From DATJHM01 sp035493895 (GTDB taxonomy: Bacteria > Chloroflexota > Ktedonobacteria > Ktedonobacterales > Ktedonobacteraceae): 16,741 bases of DNA. Positions 6,728 to 14,031 of this stretch are shown one piece after another. The translations under genes were made by a program, and so were the position numbers. The notes beneath the pieces are model-generated. The model searched no databases and had not been told where the DNA came from. It saw only the letters and a program-made list of their open reading frames with translations. Position 1 is the first letter of the stretch. Every line of letters begins with the position of its first letter. The stretch lies in contig DATJHM010000054.1 of NCBI GenBank assembly GCA_035493895.1, forward strand, positions 1-16,741, written 5' to 3'.

Positions 6728-7397
6728 TACTGCGTTATTGATAATGACCCGTTATCCGGAAAAAGGAAAAGTGAAAACACGTCTCGCGCGAGGTATCGGG
6801 GATGAGGCGACATTGCAGGTATACCAGGCATTTCTTATAGATCTGGCTCTCCGTTTTAAAGAAACAACCAGTGATCTTTACTGGGTCTATACACCCGCTA
6901 TGCCCGGTTTTCATGCGGCTCTGGCAGAATTGATTGCGCCCGTCCATTTGCCCGGGTCCAGTTTCCCTCAGCAGGGGGCGGATCTGGGAGAGCGCCTCCT
7001 TGAAGCCTTCCGCACGATTCACGCACAGGGCTATCGTGCCGCAGTTCTTATCGGTTCAGATTCTCCCCACATTTCTGAAGATACGATATCACAGGCGATG
7101 CAGGCAATGGAGCATGCTGACGTGGTGCTTGGGCCATCGGTAGATGGTGGCTACTATCTGATCGCGATGCGCCAGCCTCACGATGTCTTTACGGATATTC
7201 CGATGAGCACAGACGCGGTATTGCGTTTGACCGTCGAGAAGGCGCAGGAGCAAGGTTTGCGTGTCCAATTGCTTGAGCCGTTGCTGGATATAGATGAACA
7301 TGTCGATCTGCTCACCCTGGCACAAATGCTTGAGGAAGAGCCTGATCTTGCGCCCATAACTGCCGCCTGTCTTGCACAGGTAAAAAAGGAGTTTTGA
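6720..7397 (+). CDS. TIGR04282/DUF2064-family GT-A-like transferase
   Basis: A 225-residue protein of the TIGR04282 family (rSAM/selenodomain-associated transferase 1, also labelled an arsenosugar biosynthesis glycosyltransferase). It has a nucleotidyltransferase/GT-A fold related to CofC. Motifs seen: LIMTRYPEKGKVKTRLA at the N-terminus (phosphate binding), QGADLGERL, IGSDSPH and LGPSVDGGYYLIAM. The start is ATG 6720, decided by GGAGAAGGA immediately upstream. It overlaps the preceding gene by 8 bases and ends 3 bases before the radical SAM gene, so co-translation is likely. Its substrate is not established; a nucleotidyl or glycosyl transfer to a small molecule is the family expectation. 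No arsenic gene is present here, so the arsenosugar label should be treated with care. Confidence 0.9.
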   Translation: MSDTALLIMTRYPEKGKVKTRLARGIGDEATLQVYQAFLIDLALRFKETTSDLYWVYTPAMPGFHAALAELIAPVHLPGSSFPQQGADLGERLLEAFRTIHAQGYRAAVLIGSDSPHISEDTISQAMQAMEHADVVLGPSVDGGYYLIAMRQPHDVFTDIPMSTDAVLRLTVEKAQEQGLRVQLLEPLLDIDEHVDLLTLAQMLEEEPDLAPITAACLAQVKKEF

Positions 7398-7400
7398 AGA

Positions 7401-8405
7401 ATGACGACCACTTCTATTGTGACGTTGCCACGCTCAATTTATATAGAACCAACCAGTCGCTGCAATGAACTCTGTCAGCAATGTCCACGCACGTTACTCT
7501 CACGCGAAGAAGATCGCGACCTCCCCTTTGCGCAGTTCCGCGAAATTGTCGATCAATTTCCCGTATTAGATCGCGTCGTGCTGCATGGACTGGGAGAGCC
7601 GCTTCTCAATAAAGACCTTCCGCTGATGATTCGCTATTTAAAAGACCGAGGAACCTATGTCCTGTTCAATTCCAATGGCACACTGCTGACGAGCAAACGC
7701 GGTCAGGCCCTGATTGACGCGGGCCTGGACGAGTATCGCCTCTCGATGGATGGTGCGACGCGTGAGATGTATGCGCATGTGCGTGGCGTTGATGCGTTCG
7801 ATAAGATCTGGCGCAATGTGCGCAATTTTGTGCAGATGCAACGGGCGCAGGATGCAAGCAAACCAGCGGTATCGCTCTGGTTTACGGCGATGCGTGAAAA
7901 TCTGGGCGATTTGCCGCGTCTGATCGAACTGGCCGATGAAAACGGCATTCGTGAAGTGTACATGCAGCGTTTTGTCTATTTCGAGAAAGGGCTGGCGATG
8001 GCGAATCAGGCCCTGTTCAAACGTTCAAGCCGGGAAGAGCTCGAGCTGGTCAGGAAGTGTGAGCAGATGTGCAAGGAGCGAGGAATTCAGTTCCGCGCCG
8101 CCGGATCGGCCACACCCATGGAAAGTATCGTGCGTGACTTCGGCGAGCGTCCCTGGTCCGGTTGCCAGCGTCCCTACACGTTGACCTATATTACGTCAAG
8201 CGGCAATGTGCTCTCCTGCTGTTTTGCGCCATTTGGACATAGAAGTGCGAAAGAATATCATGAAGAGCGCGTGCTGGGGAATGTGTTTCAGGAGTCGATC
8301 GAGAGTATCTGGAACGGCGAACGCTACGAAGCCTTCCGCAGCGCATTTGAGAGTGAGCATCCCGCGAGACATTGTGAGCAGTGTGGCCTGAACTGGAGTT
8401 ATTAA
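7401..8405 (+). CDS. Radical SAM protein with twitch/SPASM-type C-terminal Cys cluster
   Basis: A 334-residue iron-sulfur enzyme. The radical SAM signature C21-x3-C25-x2-C28 (CNELCQQC) binds the 4Fe-4S cluster that cleaves S-adenosylmethionine. HGLGEPLLNKDL is the GGE-like SAM-binding strand, and YRLSMDGATREMY follows. The C-terminal part has C255, C273-C274 and C325-x2-C328 in a SPASM/twitch-like layout, enough for one auxiliary cluster. SPASM-type members modify peptides, sugars or other small molecules. This one is not ArsS, since I see no Cys-rich selenodomain. The start ATG 7401 has AAGGAG about 10 bases upstream. The stop overlaps the next start as TAATG. No small precursor peptide was seen beside it, so a non-peptide substrate such as a glycolipid is at least as likely. 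The reaction is unknown. Confidence 0.9.
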   Translation: MTTTSIVTLPRSIYIEPTSRCNELCQQCPRTLLSREEDRDLPFAQFREIVDQFPVLDRVVLHGLGEPLLNKDLPLMIRYLKDRGTYVLFNSNGTLLTSKRGQALIDAGLDEYRLSMDGATREMYAHVRGVDAFDKIWRNVRNFVQMQRAQDASKPAVSLWFTAMRENLGDLPRLIELADENGIREVYMQRFVYFEKGLAMANQALFKRSSREELELVRKCEQMCKERGIQFRAAGSATPMESIVRDFGERPWSGCQRPYTLTYITSSGNVLSCCFAPFGHRSAKEYHEERVLGNVFQESIESIWNGERYEAFRSAFESEHPARHCEQCGLNWSY

Positions 8406-9820
8406 TGGGCAAGCTGCGTTCTACCTTGCAACGGTGGCGGCTAGCCCTTTTGTGTGTCCTGCTGGCGATAAGTCTGGGTATGGTAGTGGTTCTGGCGATT
8501 ACCGAGCCCTCGGATTCGCAGCCGTTAGGGCCTTTTGTGGGGCTCTGGCTGGCCTGTTTTCTGCCCTATATTGCTGCTTGCCTGCTGGTACTGGGAACCA
8601 GAGAGCAGACGGGGCGAACGCGCTGGATTGAGCTGGCGGTGATCATGGGGGGAACGCTTCTGCTGAGCATACTTTTTCTCGGCAAAGATCCGAATCTCTC
8701 GCGTGATTCCTGGCGCTATCTCTGGGATGCGCGTGTGACCTTGCACGGGTATAGTCCTTACGTGTATGGTCCGGGTGATCCTAAACTGCTATCATTGCGC
8801 GATTTTTTATATGACAACAGCCGTTTTAGAAATGTGCCGACGCTCTATCCGCCGTTTGCAGAGTTTGTCTATTTGCTCAGCTATCTGGTCGCGCCAGCGA
8901 ATCTGGCCGTGCTAAAAAGCATTTTCGTAGGCTGTGATCTGCTCATTTGTGGCTTATTAATCCTTGCACTGCAAAAGAAAGGGTTGGACCCGGCGCGCTG
9001 CATTCTCTATGCCTGGTGTCCCTTGCCAATCATCGAATTTGCATTGCAGGGGCATGTCGATGTGGTGGCCGTACTGCTGACGGTGGGGGCTATTCTCAGT
9101 GCGCAAAGCCAGAAGAGAGGTGCGCGCGCACTGACGGGATTGTGTATTGCATTAGCAACATTGGTGAAAATCTATCCTATTCTGCTGTTGCTGGTAGTGT
9201 GGAGGCGGCGAGATTGGGTGCTCCTGCTGACCTGTTTTGGGACGATTATACTGGCCTATATACCCTATATCATTCTGGGGCATGGGCAGGTGTTGGGCTT
9301 CTTCGGTACCTATGCAGGTGAGAGTTCGGGCAATGGGGGACCGGTCTCGCTGACCGCGCGCTGGTTGTGGCTGCATGTGGGCCTGAACGGGCGATTGGCG
9401 GGATTGTTTGTCTATGGCGTTGATGCGCTGTTCATGGGCAGTGTGGCCTTGCTGGTCTTTGTACTACGACAACGAGAACAGATGGGTATGGAGGTCTCGA
9501 CGTTGATCCTGGTCGGGGCGATCTTTGCCATCTCGCCTCACATCTTTCCCTGGTATACGACCGCGCTTCTCGTCTGGATCGCGCTGGTATGGCGTCCGTT
9601 GCGCACAAAGAGTGGGCGGCTGGACGCGGGTGGTCTGGCGAGTGTGCTGGCCTGGTATTTTCCCTGCGCTACGATCGGTAGCTATTTTCTGTTAGGCCCA
9701 CATCCAAATTGGACCTGGTATTACGTCCTGGTATATGGCCTGACGTGTGTCGGGCTTGGAGTTGCTATTTTCCTGTGGCGCAAGCAGAGGGAAAAGAAAA
9801 TGGGAGAGGTGAGTCTATGA
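8405..9820 (+). CDS. GT-C type polyprenol-phosphate-dependent membrane glycosyltransferase
   Basis: A 471-residue polytopic membrane protein with about 10-12 hydrophobic helices. After two N-terminal helices, an outward loop holds DPNLSRDSWRYLWDARVTLHGYSPYVYGP, the acidic-residue loop typical of GT-C mannosyltransferases of the GT87/PF09594 type. YPPFAEFVYLLSY and LVKIYPILLLLVVWRRRDW are further family-like features. Such enzymes take a sugar from polyprenyl phosphate and add it to a glycan or lipid at the outer face. ATG 8405 is chosen because it forms TAATG with the radical SAM stop; an in-frame GTG further upstream would overlap more. The following Mo enzyme starts 16 bases after the stop. 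It would be the natural user of the lipid-linked sugar made by the GT2 protein encoded at 6017. Its acceptor is unknown. Confidence 0.85.
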   Translation: MGKLRSTLQRWRLALLCVLLAISLGMVVVLAITEPSDSQPLGPFVGLWLACFLPYIAACLLVLGTREQTGRTRWIELAVIMGGTLLLSILFLGKDPNLSRDSWRYLWDARVTLHGYSPYVYGPGDPKLLSLRDFLYDNSRFRNVPTLYPPFAEFVYLLSYLVAPANLAVLKSIFVGCDLLICGLLILALQKKGLDPARCILYAWCPLPIIEFALQGHVDVVAVLLTVGAILSAQSQKRGARALTGLCIALATLVKIYPILLLLVVWRRRDWVLLLTCFGTIILAYIPYIILGHGQVLGFFGTYAGESSGNGGPVSLTARWLWLHVGLNGRLAGLFVYGVDALFMGSVALLVFVLRQREQMGMEVSTLILVGAIFAISPHIFPWYTTALLVWIALVWRPLRTKSGRLDAGGLASVLAWYFPCATIGSYFLLGPHPNWTWYYVLVYGLTCVGLGVAIFLWRKQREKKMGEVSL

Positions 9821-9836
9821 GCAGGGGGAGAAAGCG

Positions 9837-11465
9837 ATGCAAGATCCTGAACAGCCAGCGATAACGGAGTCGGAGAAGCCCTCTGAGCCGGATCGCAGCA
9901 AGATGTGGCGTAGTCGTCTTAGCGGGGCCCTGCTAGCACTGCCTGCTGGCCTTGTGGCGAGCATTCTGTCAGTAGTAGTCATGGGTAGTTTGTTGTTTCT
10001 TATTGGCACGCCAACGCCAGTGGAGATGTTTGGCGATTTTGTACTTAAACACATCGATGTCGGCACTTTTCTCAGGTTACTTGCCACATTCAAAGGGGCG
10101 GAGTCAAAATCGGCTCCTCTGGGTCTGGCGTTGTTGGGCATGGTCGTGCTGGGAACGCTGCTTGGTCCGCTCTATGCCGCGCTGGTGGGCATCCTGCCGC
10201 CTGTGAGCGGGTATCGTCCTCATCGACGAGAATGGTTCACGGCCCTGGGTTTCTGCCTGGTGATGAGTCTGCTGGCAATCGTGCTTTTCTGGATCGAACT
10301 GCCTCAGAACCATTATGGCTTGCCCCTTTTCTGGGCGCGTACGCTGGCAATCGTTGCGCTCTTCCTTGACTTCGGTGTGTATGCTGCCGCGCTGTGTCTC
10401 CTGTACCGGGCACTGTTGCCCAAACAAACGATGGCTGGAGAGAGAAGTTCCGCCGGGAGGCGGCAGGTGCTGGCGGGGGCTGGTGTGGTGATATTGGGGA
10501 TTGGTGGGGGACTGGCAACGCTGGAATTACTGCGTACCTACATGAGTATGTATACTTACTACGACGGGACAAAGTACTATCCAGCCGGTAATAAGACGCC
10601 ACCTATCACGCCAAACAACCTCCATTATGTCGTGACGCAGAATCCGATTGATCCTGCAACGGATATTACCCTGTGGCGTTTAGAGATCACCGGACTCATT
10701 CAGCGCCCGGGTGTTTATACCTATGATGAGGTACTCAAGTTGCCCACTGATGAGCGTGCGGTGACGTTGGAATGTATCGCCAACGGTGTTGGTGATCATT
10801 TTATCAGTACGGCGGTCTGGAAAGGTGTGCCGTTACGAGCGCTGTTGAATTTGCATGGCGGGGCGCAGCCGACGGCAAGTTATATCGCTTTCCATAGTGT
10901 GGATGGATATACGGTCAGTTTGCCTCTGAAAGAGGTATTGGACGCTGATCCATTACTGGCATATCACATGAATCAGGTCGCGTTACCCGCACGTCATGGC
11001 TATCCTATGCGTGTGTTGATTCCAGGGCGCTATGGCGAAGAGAACCCCAAGTGGTTAACGCGTATTGAGTTGACTGATCATTTCGTGTCAGGATTGTACA
11101 CGGACCAGGGCTGGTACAACGGTCCCATACCGACTATCAGTCGCATTGATGGACCAAAGGGTACGATTCCGGTAGGTCAGCCAGTAGCAGTTGCGGGATT
11201 GGCCTTCTCGGGGTATCGTGGCATCAGCAAGGTGGAGGTGAGCACCGACGATGGGACGACCTGGCAGCAGGCGGCGCTGGACCCACCTCTCTCGAAAGAT
11301 AGCTGGGTACTCTGGAACTGGTCGTGGAAACCGAACCGACCTGGAACGTATATGCTGGTAGTGCGTGCGACCGATGGGACTGGCGAGACGCAGACTGCGA
11401 AGGCCCGAGGAACTGTGCCCAATGGGGCAACCGGTTATCATAAAGTAACTGTCGTTGTTGCATAG
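9837..11465 (+). CDS. Membrane-anchored sulfite-oxidase-type molybdopterin oxidoreductase
   Basis: A 542-residue protein in two parts. Residues 1-235 contain about five membrane helices (near 28-57, 92-121, 133-153, 167-193 and 208-232); the last starts with R208-R209-Q-V-L-A-G-A-G, which resembles a twin-arginine signal placed internally. Residues 240-440 are the oxidoreductase molybdopterin-binding domain. It has TLECIANGVGDHFISTAVWKGVPLRALL, where C313 is the expected Mo ligand, plus GYPMRVLIPGRYGEENPKWL. Residues 445-542 are the Ig-like Mo-co dimerisation domain (GISKVEVSTDDGTTWQQAAL ... TYMLVVRATD). The enzyme would oxidise or reduce a substrate at the outer face. No heme domain is present, so its electron partner is elsewhere. 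The start ATG follows GGGGGAG. It is translationally close to the GT-C gene, 16 bases away, so it belongs to the same operon. The substrate is unknown; sulfite is only one option. Confidence 0.9.
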   Translation: MQDPEQPAITESEKPSEPDRSKMWRSRLSGALLALPAGLVASILSVVVMGSLLFLIGTPTPVEMFGDFVLKHIDVGTFLRLLATFKGAESKSAPLGLALLGMVVLGTLLGPLYAALVGILPPVSGYRPHRREWFTALGFCLVMSLLAIVLFWIELPQNHYGLPLFWARTLAIVALFLDFGVYAAALCLLYRALLPKQTMAGERSSAGRRQVLAGAGVVILGIGGGLATLELLRTYMSMYTYYDGTKYYPAGNKTPPITPNNLHYVVTQNPIDPATDITLWRLEITGLIQRPGVYTYDEVLKLPTDERAVTLECIANGVGDHFISTAVWKGVPLRALLNLHGGAQPTASYIAFHSVDGYTVSLPLKEVLDADPLLAYHMNQVALPARHGYPMRVLIPGRYGEENPKWLTRIELTDHFVSGLYTDQGWYNGPIPTISRIDGPKGTIPVGQPVAVAGLAFSGYRGISKVEVSTDDGTTWQQAALDPPLSKDSWVLWNWSWKPNRPGTYMLVVRATDGTGETQTAKARGTVPNGATGYHKVTVVVA

Positions 11466-11530
11466 CGCAGGAAAACCGTGCGTACAGGCTTCGGCAGGCC
11501 GCATTTCTCTCCACACGAAGGATTGTCAAT

Positions 11531-11950
11531 ATGCAGTGTAAGACCTACTTAGAGCGTTGCTATTATGAAAAGTACCTGTTAGAGATCGCAATTGTCACGT
11601 TAGAACGAGGGGGTGTCACGTCAAAAGTTGACACCCACCAGTTTCTCGATGCGATCGATGCCTGGGGCTTACCCAAGTATCCAGGCAGGACAGTCATTCT
11701 TACTCCTGAGGCGGACCTTGTGGAGGAATTGAGACAATTTATTGACGAGAATGAACAGGATCTTCTGGAACCGGACACCTGGCTGGGGACGTGGGTGGAC
11801 CCGCAGACGCAGCGCTATTATCTGGACCTCACGATTATTCGTCCGGTGTTGGAGGAGGCGAAGCGTGAGGCGATGGAGAGGAGCAGGCAGGAGGGGCGTT
11901 CAATCGTGGCTGTGTATAATTTCAAGCGCAACCTGACCGTTTATCTTTAG
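11531..11950 (+). CDS. Conserved-looking protein of unknown function
   Basis: A 139-residue soluble protein that I do not recognise. It starts MQCKTYLERCYYEKYLLEIA and contains a QFLDAIDAWGLPKYPGRTVIL segment, an acidic middle (VEELRQFIDENEQDLLEPDTW), then DPQTQRYYLDLTIIRPVLEEAKREA and a C-terminal strand IVAVYNFKRNLTVYL. The pattern of an alpha-helix with alternating charges followed by a strand resembles small one-domain proteins that read as a ligand- or partner-binding fold, but no catalytic motif is evident. The start at 11531 has AAGGA at 11517-11521, ten bases upstream. It lies 65 bases after the Mo oxidoreductase, probably on the same transcript or a separate one. It converges on the aldo/keto reductase gene with a strong terminator between. 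No function can be assigned. Confidence 0.7.
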   Translation: MQCKTYLERCYYEKYLLEIAIVTLERGGVTSKVDTHQFLDAIDAWGLPKYPGRTVILTPEADLVEELRQFIDENEQDLLEPDTWLGTWVDPQTQRYYLDLTIIRPVLEEAKREAMERSRQEGRSIVAVYNFKRNLTVYL

Positions 11951-11960
11951 CCTCAACTAA

Positions 11961-12002
11961 AAAAGAAATGCGAGAAGACGGGTAAAACCGTCTTCTCGCA
12001 TA
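11961..12002 (-). terminator. Intrinsic terminator of the aldo/keto reductase gene, possibly shared
   Basis: A perfect 14-bp stem (ATGCGAGAAGACGG 11969-11982, pairing with 11989-12002) has a 6-nt loop, GTAAAA. On the minus strand it is followed by TTCTTTTTT, read from 11968 down to 11960, a proper U-tract. On the plus strand the following sequence is A-rich, so it works best for the reductase gene but may also stop the 139-residue gene. Confidence 0.85.
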
Positions 12003-12021
12003 AAGAATAAAAAAAGAAGTT

Positions 12022-12882
12022 TTAGACGAAGAGTGGTTGCATCTGTAAGCGATCAACCATAGCCTGCATATCCTCATCCGACGTGCCAGTCTGGAAGCGG
12101 CTGGCGGCATCGAGCACTTTCGGCAGGAGATTGATATCGCCAACTGTATTGAGGAAAACACCGGGTCGTTTGAGCACCCAGTGTACTGCGCGATCAATAT
12201 CCGCCTGCTCTTCCAGGGGAGCATACCACGTGTTGCGCGTATGATCATCGCCGAGCCATGGTCGGTAAGCAATCGATTTGATCGTTTGCACGGCAACGTT
12301 ACGCTCCTGACAGGTAGCAAGCAGAGCATTGAAATTTTCGGCGTAGTAGGGATTTTTCAGCGTAACAAAGTTATTGGGAAGTAGCACCGAATCAAAATCG
12401 AAGCGCTCCAGACTGCGCCGATGGGTGGCCGCAACCTGTAGCCCATGTCCCGTTACGCCAATTGCGCGGATCAGGCCCTGCTTTTTGGCCTCGATAGCCG
12501 CCTCAATGACGCCGCCGGGGCTGAGAGCGATATCCCATTCGATAGGATCAGAAAGATTATGGAATTGCCATAGATCGACATAATCGACATTCATGCGTTT
12601 CAAAGAGCGGTGGAGCTCTTCGGTTGCCTCTTTTGCGCGGCGCTCGCCCGTTTTGGTCGCGAGAAAAAATTTATCGCGATATTTCGCGAGCCAGGGAGCG
12701 ATGCGCAGTTCTGCATCACCATAGCTGGCAGCAGTATCGATGTGATTCACACCATACTGAAGAAGCACCTCAAGCGTGCGATCGGCATCATATTGTGAGA
12801 CAGAGCCGAGCGCAGCTGCACCAAAAAGCGTCCGAGTGCTCATGTGACCACTGCGCCCAAAGGGCTGTGTGGCGATTGTCAT
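12022..12882 (-). CDS. Aldo/keto reductase
   Basis: A 286-residue NAD(P)H-linked oxidoreductase with the (beta/alpha)8 fold. The catalytic tetrad is visible: D49 (HIDTAASYGD), Y54, K77 (LATKTGE) and H108 (LWQFHNL). Further marks are VIEAAIEAKKQGLIRAIGVTGHG, the strand before the substrate pocket, and a C-terminal region with NTVGDINLLPKVLDAAS, the cofactor-binding segment. The usual GS-R motif for NADPH phosphate is weak. It reduces aldehydes or ketones, often sugars; the exact substrate is unknown. The ribosome site AGAGGAGGAA (12896-12887) sits six bases before ATG 12882 and fixes the start. It is divergent from the sugar-isomerase-like gene at 13067, and each has its own promoter. Sugar handling is a reasonable guess from that pairing. 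Confidence 0.93.
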   Translation of the reverse strand: MTIATQPFGRSGHMSTRTLFGAAALGSVSQYDADRTLEVLLQYGVNHIDTAASYGDAELRIAPWLAKYRDKFFLATKTGERRAKEATEELHRSLKRMNVDYVDLWQFHNLSDPIEWDIALSPGGVIEAAIEAKKQGLIRAIGVTGHGLQVAATHRRSLERFDFDSVLLPNNFVTLKNPYYAENFNALLATCQERNVAVQTIKSIAYRPWLGDDHTRNTWYAPLEEQADIDRAVHWVLKRPGVFLNTVGDINLLPKVLDAASRFQTGTSDEDMQAMVDRLQMQPLFV

Positions 12883-12917
12883 CGCGTTCCTCCTCTTATA
12901 GATCGATAGATACCAGT

Positions 12918-12947
12918 ATCATATCACCCACAGGGCGGAACGTTCAA
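12918..12947 (-). promoter_or_regulatory. Promoter of the aldo/keto reductase gene
   Basis: On the minus strand TTGAAC (12947-12942) and TATGAT (12923-12918) are 18 bp apart; the boxes match 4/6 and 5/6. The start of transcription would be near 12911, giving a short leader that contains the strong ribosome site. Confidence 0.55.
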
Positions 12948-12978
12948 AAAAACTGAGGCGTATCGGCGTTATTCATCC

Positions 12979-13008
12979 TTGACAGGGGAAGAGAGAAAAA
13001 CATATGCT
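12979..13008 (+). promoter_or_regulatory. Promoter of the TIM-barrel isomerase gene
   Basis: A perfect -35 box TTGACA (12979-12984) is followed after 18 bp by TATGCT (13003-13008, 4 of 6). Transcription would start near 13015. This places ATG 13004 inside the -10 box and upstream of the transcript, so the real start of the gene is downstream at 13067. Confidence 0.5.
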
Positions 13009-13066
13009 CAACAGAGCGAGCTTGCTAGTATCGTTGTACAAGGATGTCATAGAGGAGAGTAAGAGT

Positions 13067-13837
13067 ATGGCAAGGCTAAAACAAACTGCAGTATGGTGGT
13101 GTTGTGTGCGTGAAGGGATGTTGACGCCCGAGCAATTTATCAGCACTGTTGCGGAGATAGGCTATGATGCGATAGAAATGGCAGATCCAGGTTACTGGTT
13201 GCAAATCAAAGAGCATGGACTCAAAATTGCTACGATGAATGGGCATGCTTCGATTGAAGAGGGTCTCAATCGGCGCGAGGATCATGCGCGTATCGAGCAA
13301 GAGATCCTGAAGAACATTGAACTGGCTGTAAAATGGGAGATCCCTTATTTGATCTGTTTTAGTGGAAGCCGGGCCGGTCTTGCTGATAGCGTCGGGGCAG
13401 CGCAGACGGCTGAGGGTTTGCAGCGTGTCGCGCGTGCGGCGGAGGAGGCGGGAGTGACGCTTGTGCTGGAACTGCTCAACAGTAAAGTTGACCATCCAGA
13501 CTACCAGTGTGATAAAACTCCCTGGGGCGTAGAGGTCTGCCAGATGGTGAATTCGCCTGCGGTGCGATTGCTGTACGACGCCTATCACATGCAGATCATG
13601 GAAGGCGACCTCATTCGCACGATTCGCGAGAATCATCAATGGTTTGGGCATTACCATATTGCAGGCAATCCTGGTCGCCACGAGCCCGATGAGACGCAGG
13701 AGATCTACCATCCCGCGATTTTTCAAGCGATTGCTGCGACGGGCTTCACAGGCTACGTGGGGCATGAGTATGTGCCGGTACATGATCCGGTGGAGAGCTT
13801 GAAGGCTTCGTTTGAGATGGGGAATATTTTGGTTTAG
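13067..13837 (+). CDS. Hydroxypyruvate-isomerase-like / sugar phosphate isomerase TIM-barrel protein
   Basis: A 256-residue protein of the xylose isomerase-like TIM-barrel superfamily (AP_endonuc_2 fold). The metal-binding residues are visible: Glu in LVLELLNSK, Asp and His in LLYDAYHMQI, His in GHYHIAGNPGRHE, and Glu in GYVGHEYVPV. The ELLN/YDAYHMQI/GRHE pattern is that of hydroxypyruvate isomerase and related sugar epimerases. The start at 13067 (M-A-R-L-K-Q) is preferred over ATG 13004. AGGAG at 13053-13057 lies about 9 bases before it, the upstream ATG lies within the promoter -10 box, and family members start close to this point. It diverges from the aldo/keto reductase. Likely role: isomerising a three-carbon or other sugar acid in carbohydrate metabolism. 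The exact substrate is not determined. Confidence 0.88.
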   Translation: MARLKQTAVWWCCVREGMLTPEQFISTVAEIGYDAIEMADPGYWLQIKEHGLKIATMNGHASIEEGLNRREDHARIEQEILKNIELAVKWEIPYLICFSGSRAGLADSVGAAQTAEGLQRVARAAEEAGVTLVLELLNSKVDHPDYQCDKTPWGVEVCQMVNSPAVRLLYDAYHMQIMEGDLIRTIRENHQWFGHYHIAGNPGRHEPDETQEIYHPAIFQAIAATGFTGYVGHEYVPVHDPVESLKASFEMGNILV

Positions 13838-13852
13838 CGGGGATGATGAGAG

Positions 13853-13907
13853 GGTCTTTCTCGTACTGTCGCGAGATGGGAAAGTTCGTGAAAGTACGGG
13901 AAAGACC
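13853..13907. terminator. Long inverted repeat between convergent isomerase and WD40 genes
   Basis: GGTCTTTCTCGTAC (13853-13866) pairs with GTACGGGAAAGACC (13894-13907) over 14 positions, one being a G-U pair, around a 27-nt loop. It sits between two convergent stop codons. No U-tract is present on either strand, as with the rluD-HU hairpin. Likely a bidirectional terminator or transcript-end stabiliser. Confidence 0.5.
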
Positions 13908-14031
13908 GGGGGAGTTTGGGGGATTGGCTGTTAAATTTCGGGCATCTTTTGGCGCTTAAAATGGTTCTTACGTAGCCTTTGTCAGAAATATAAATTATAT
14001 CTTATAGTTTGCTATTTTGTTCATGTTCACG

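Noticed and set aside
6720..8405. Arsenosugar biosynthesis cluster
   Set aside because: The TIGR04282 family carries that label, but no arsenic methyltransferase, ArsS selenodomain or ars operon gene is present.
13004..13066. Upstream ATG start for the TIM-barrel protein
   Set aside because: It lies in the -10 box of the best promoter, and a better ribosome site precedes ATG 13067.
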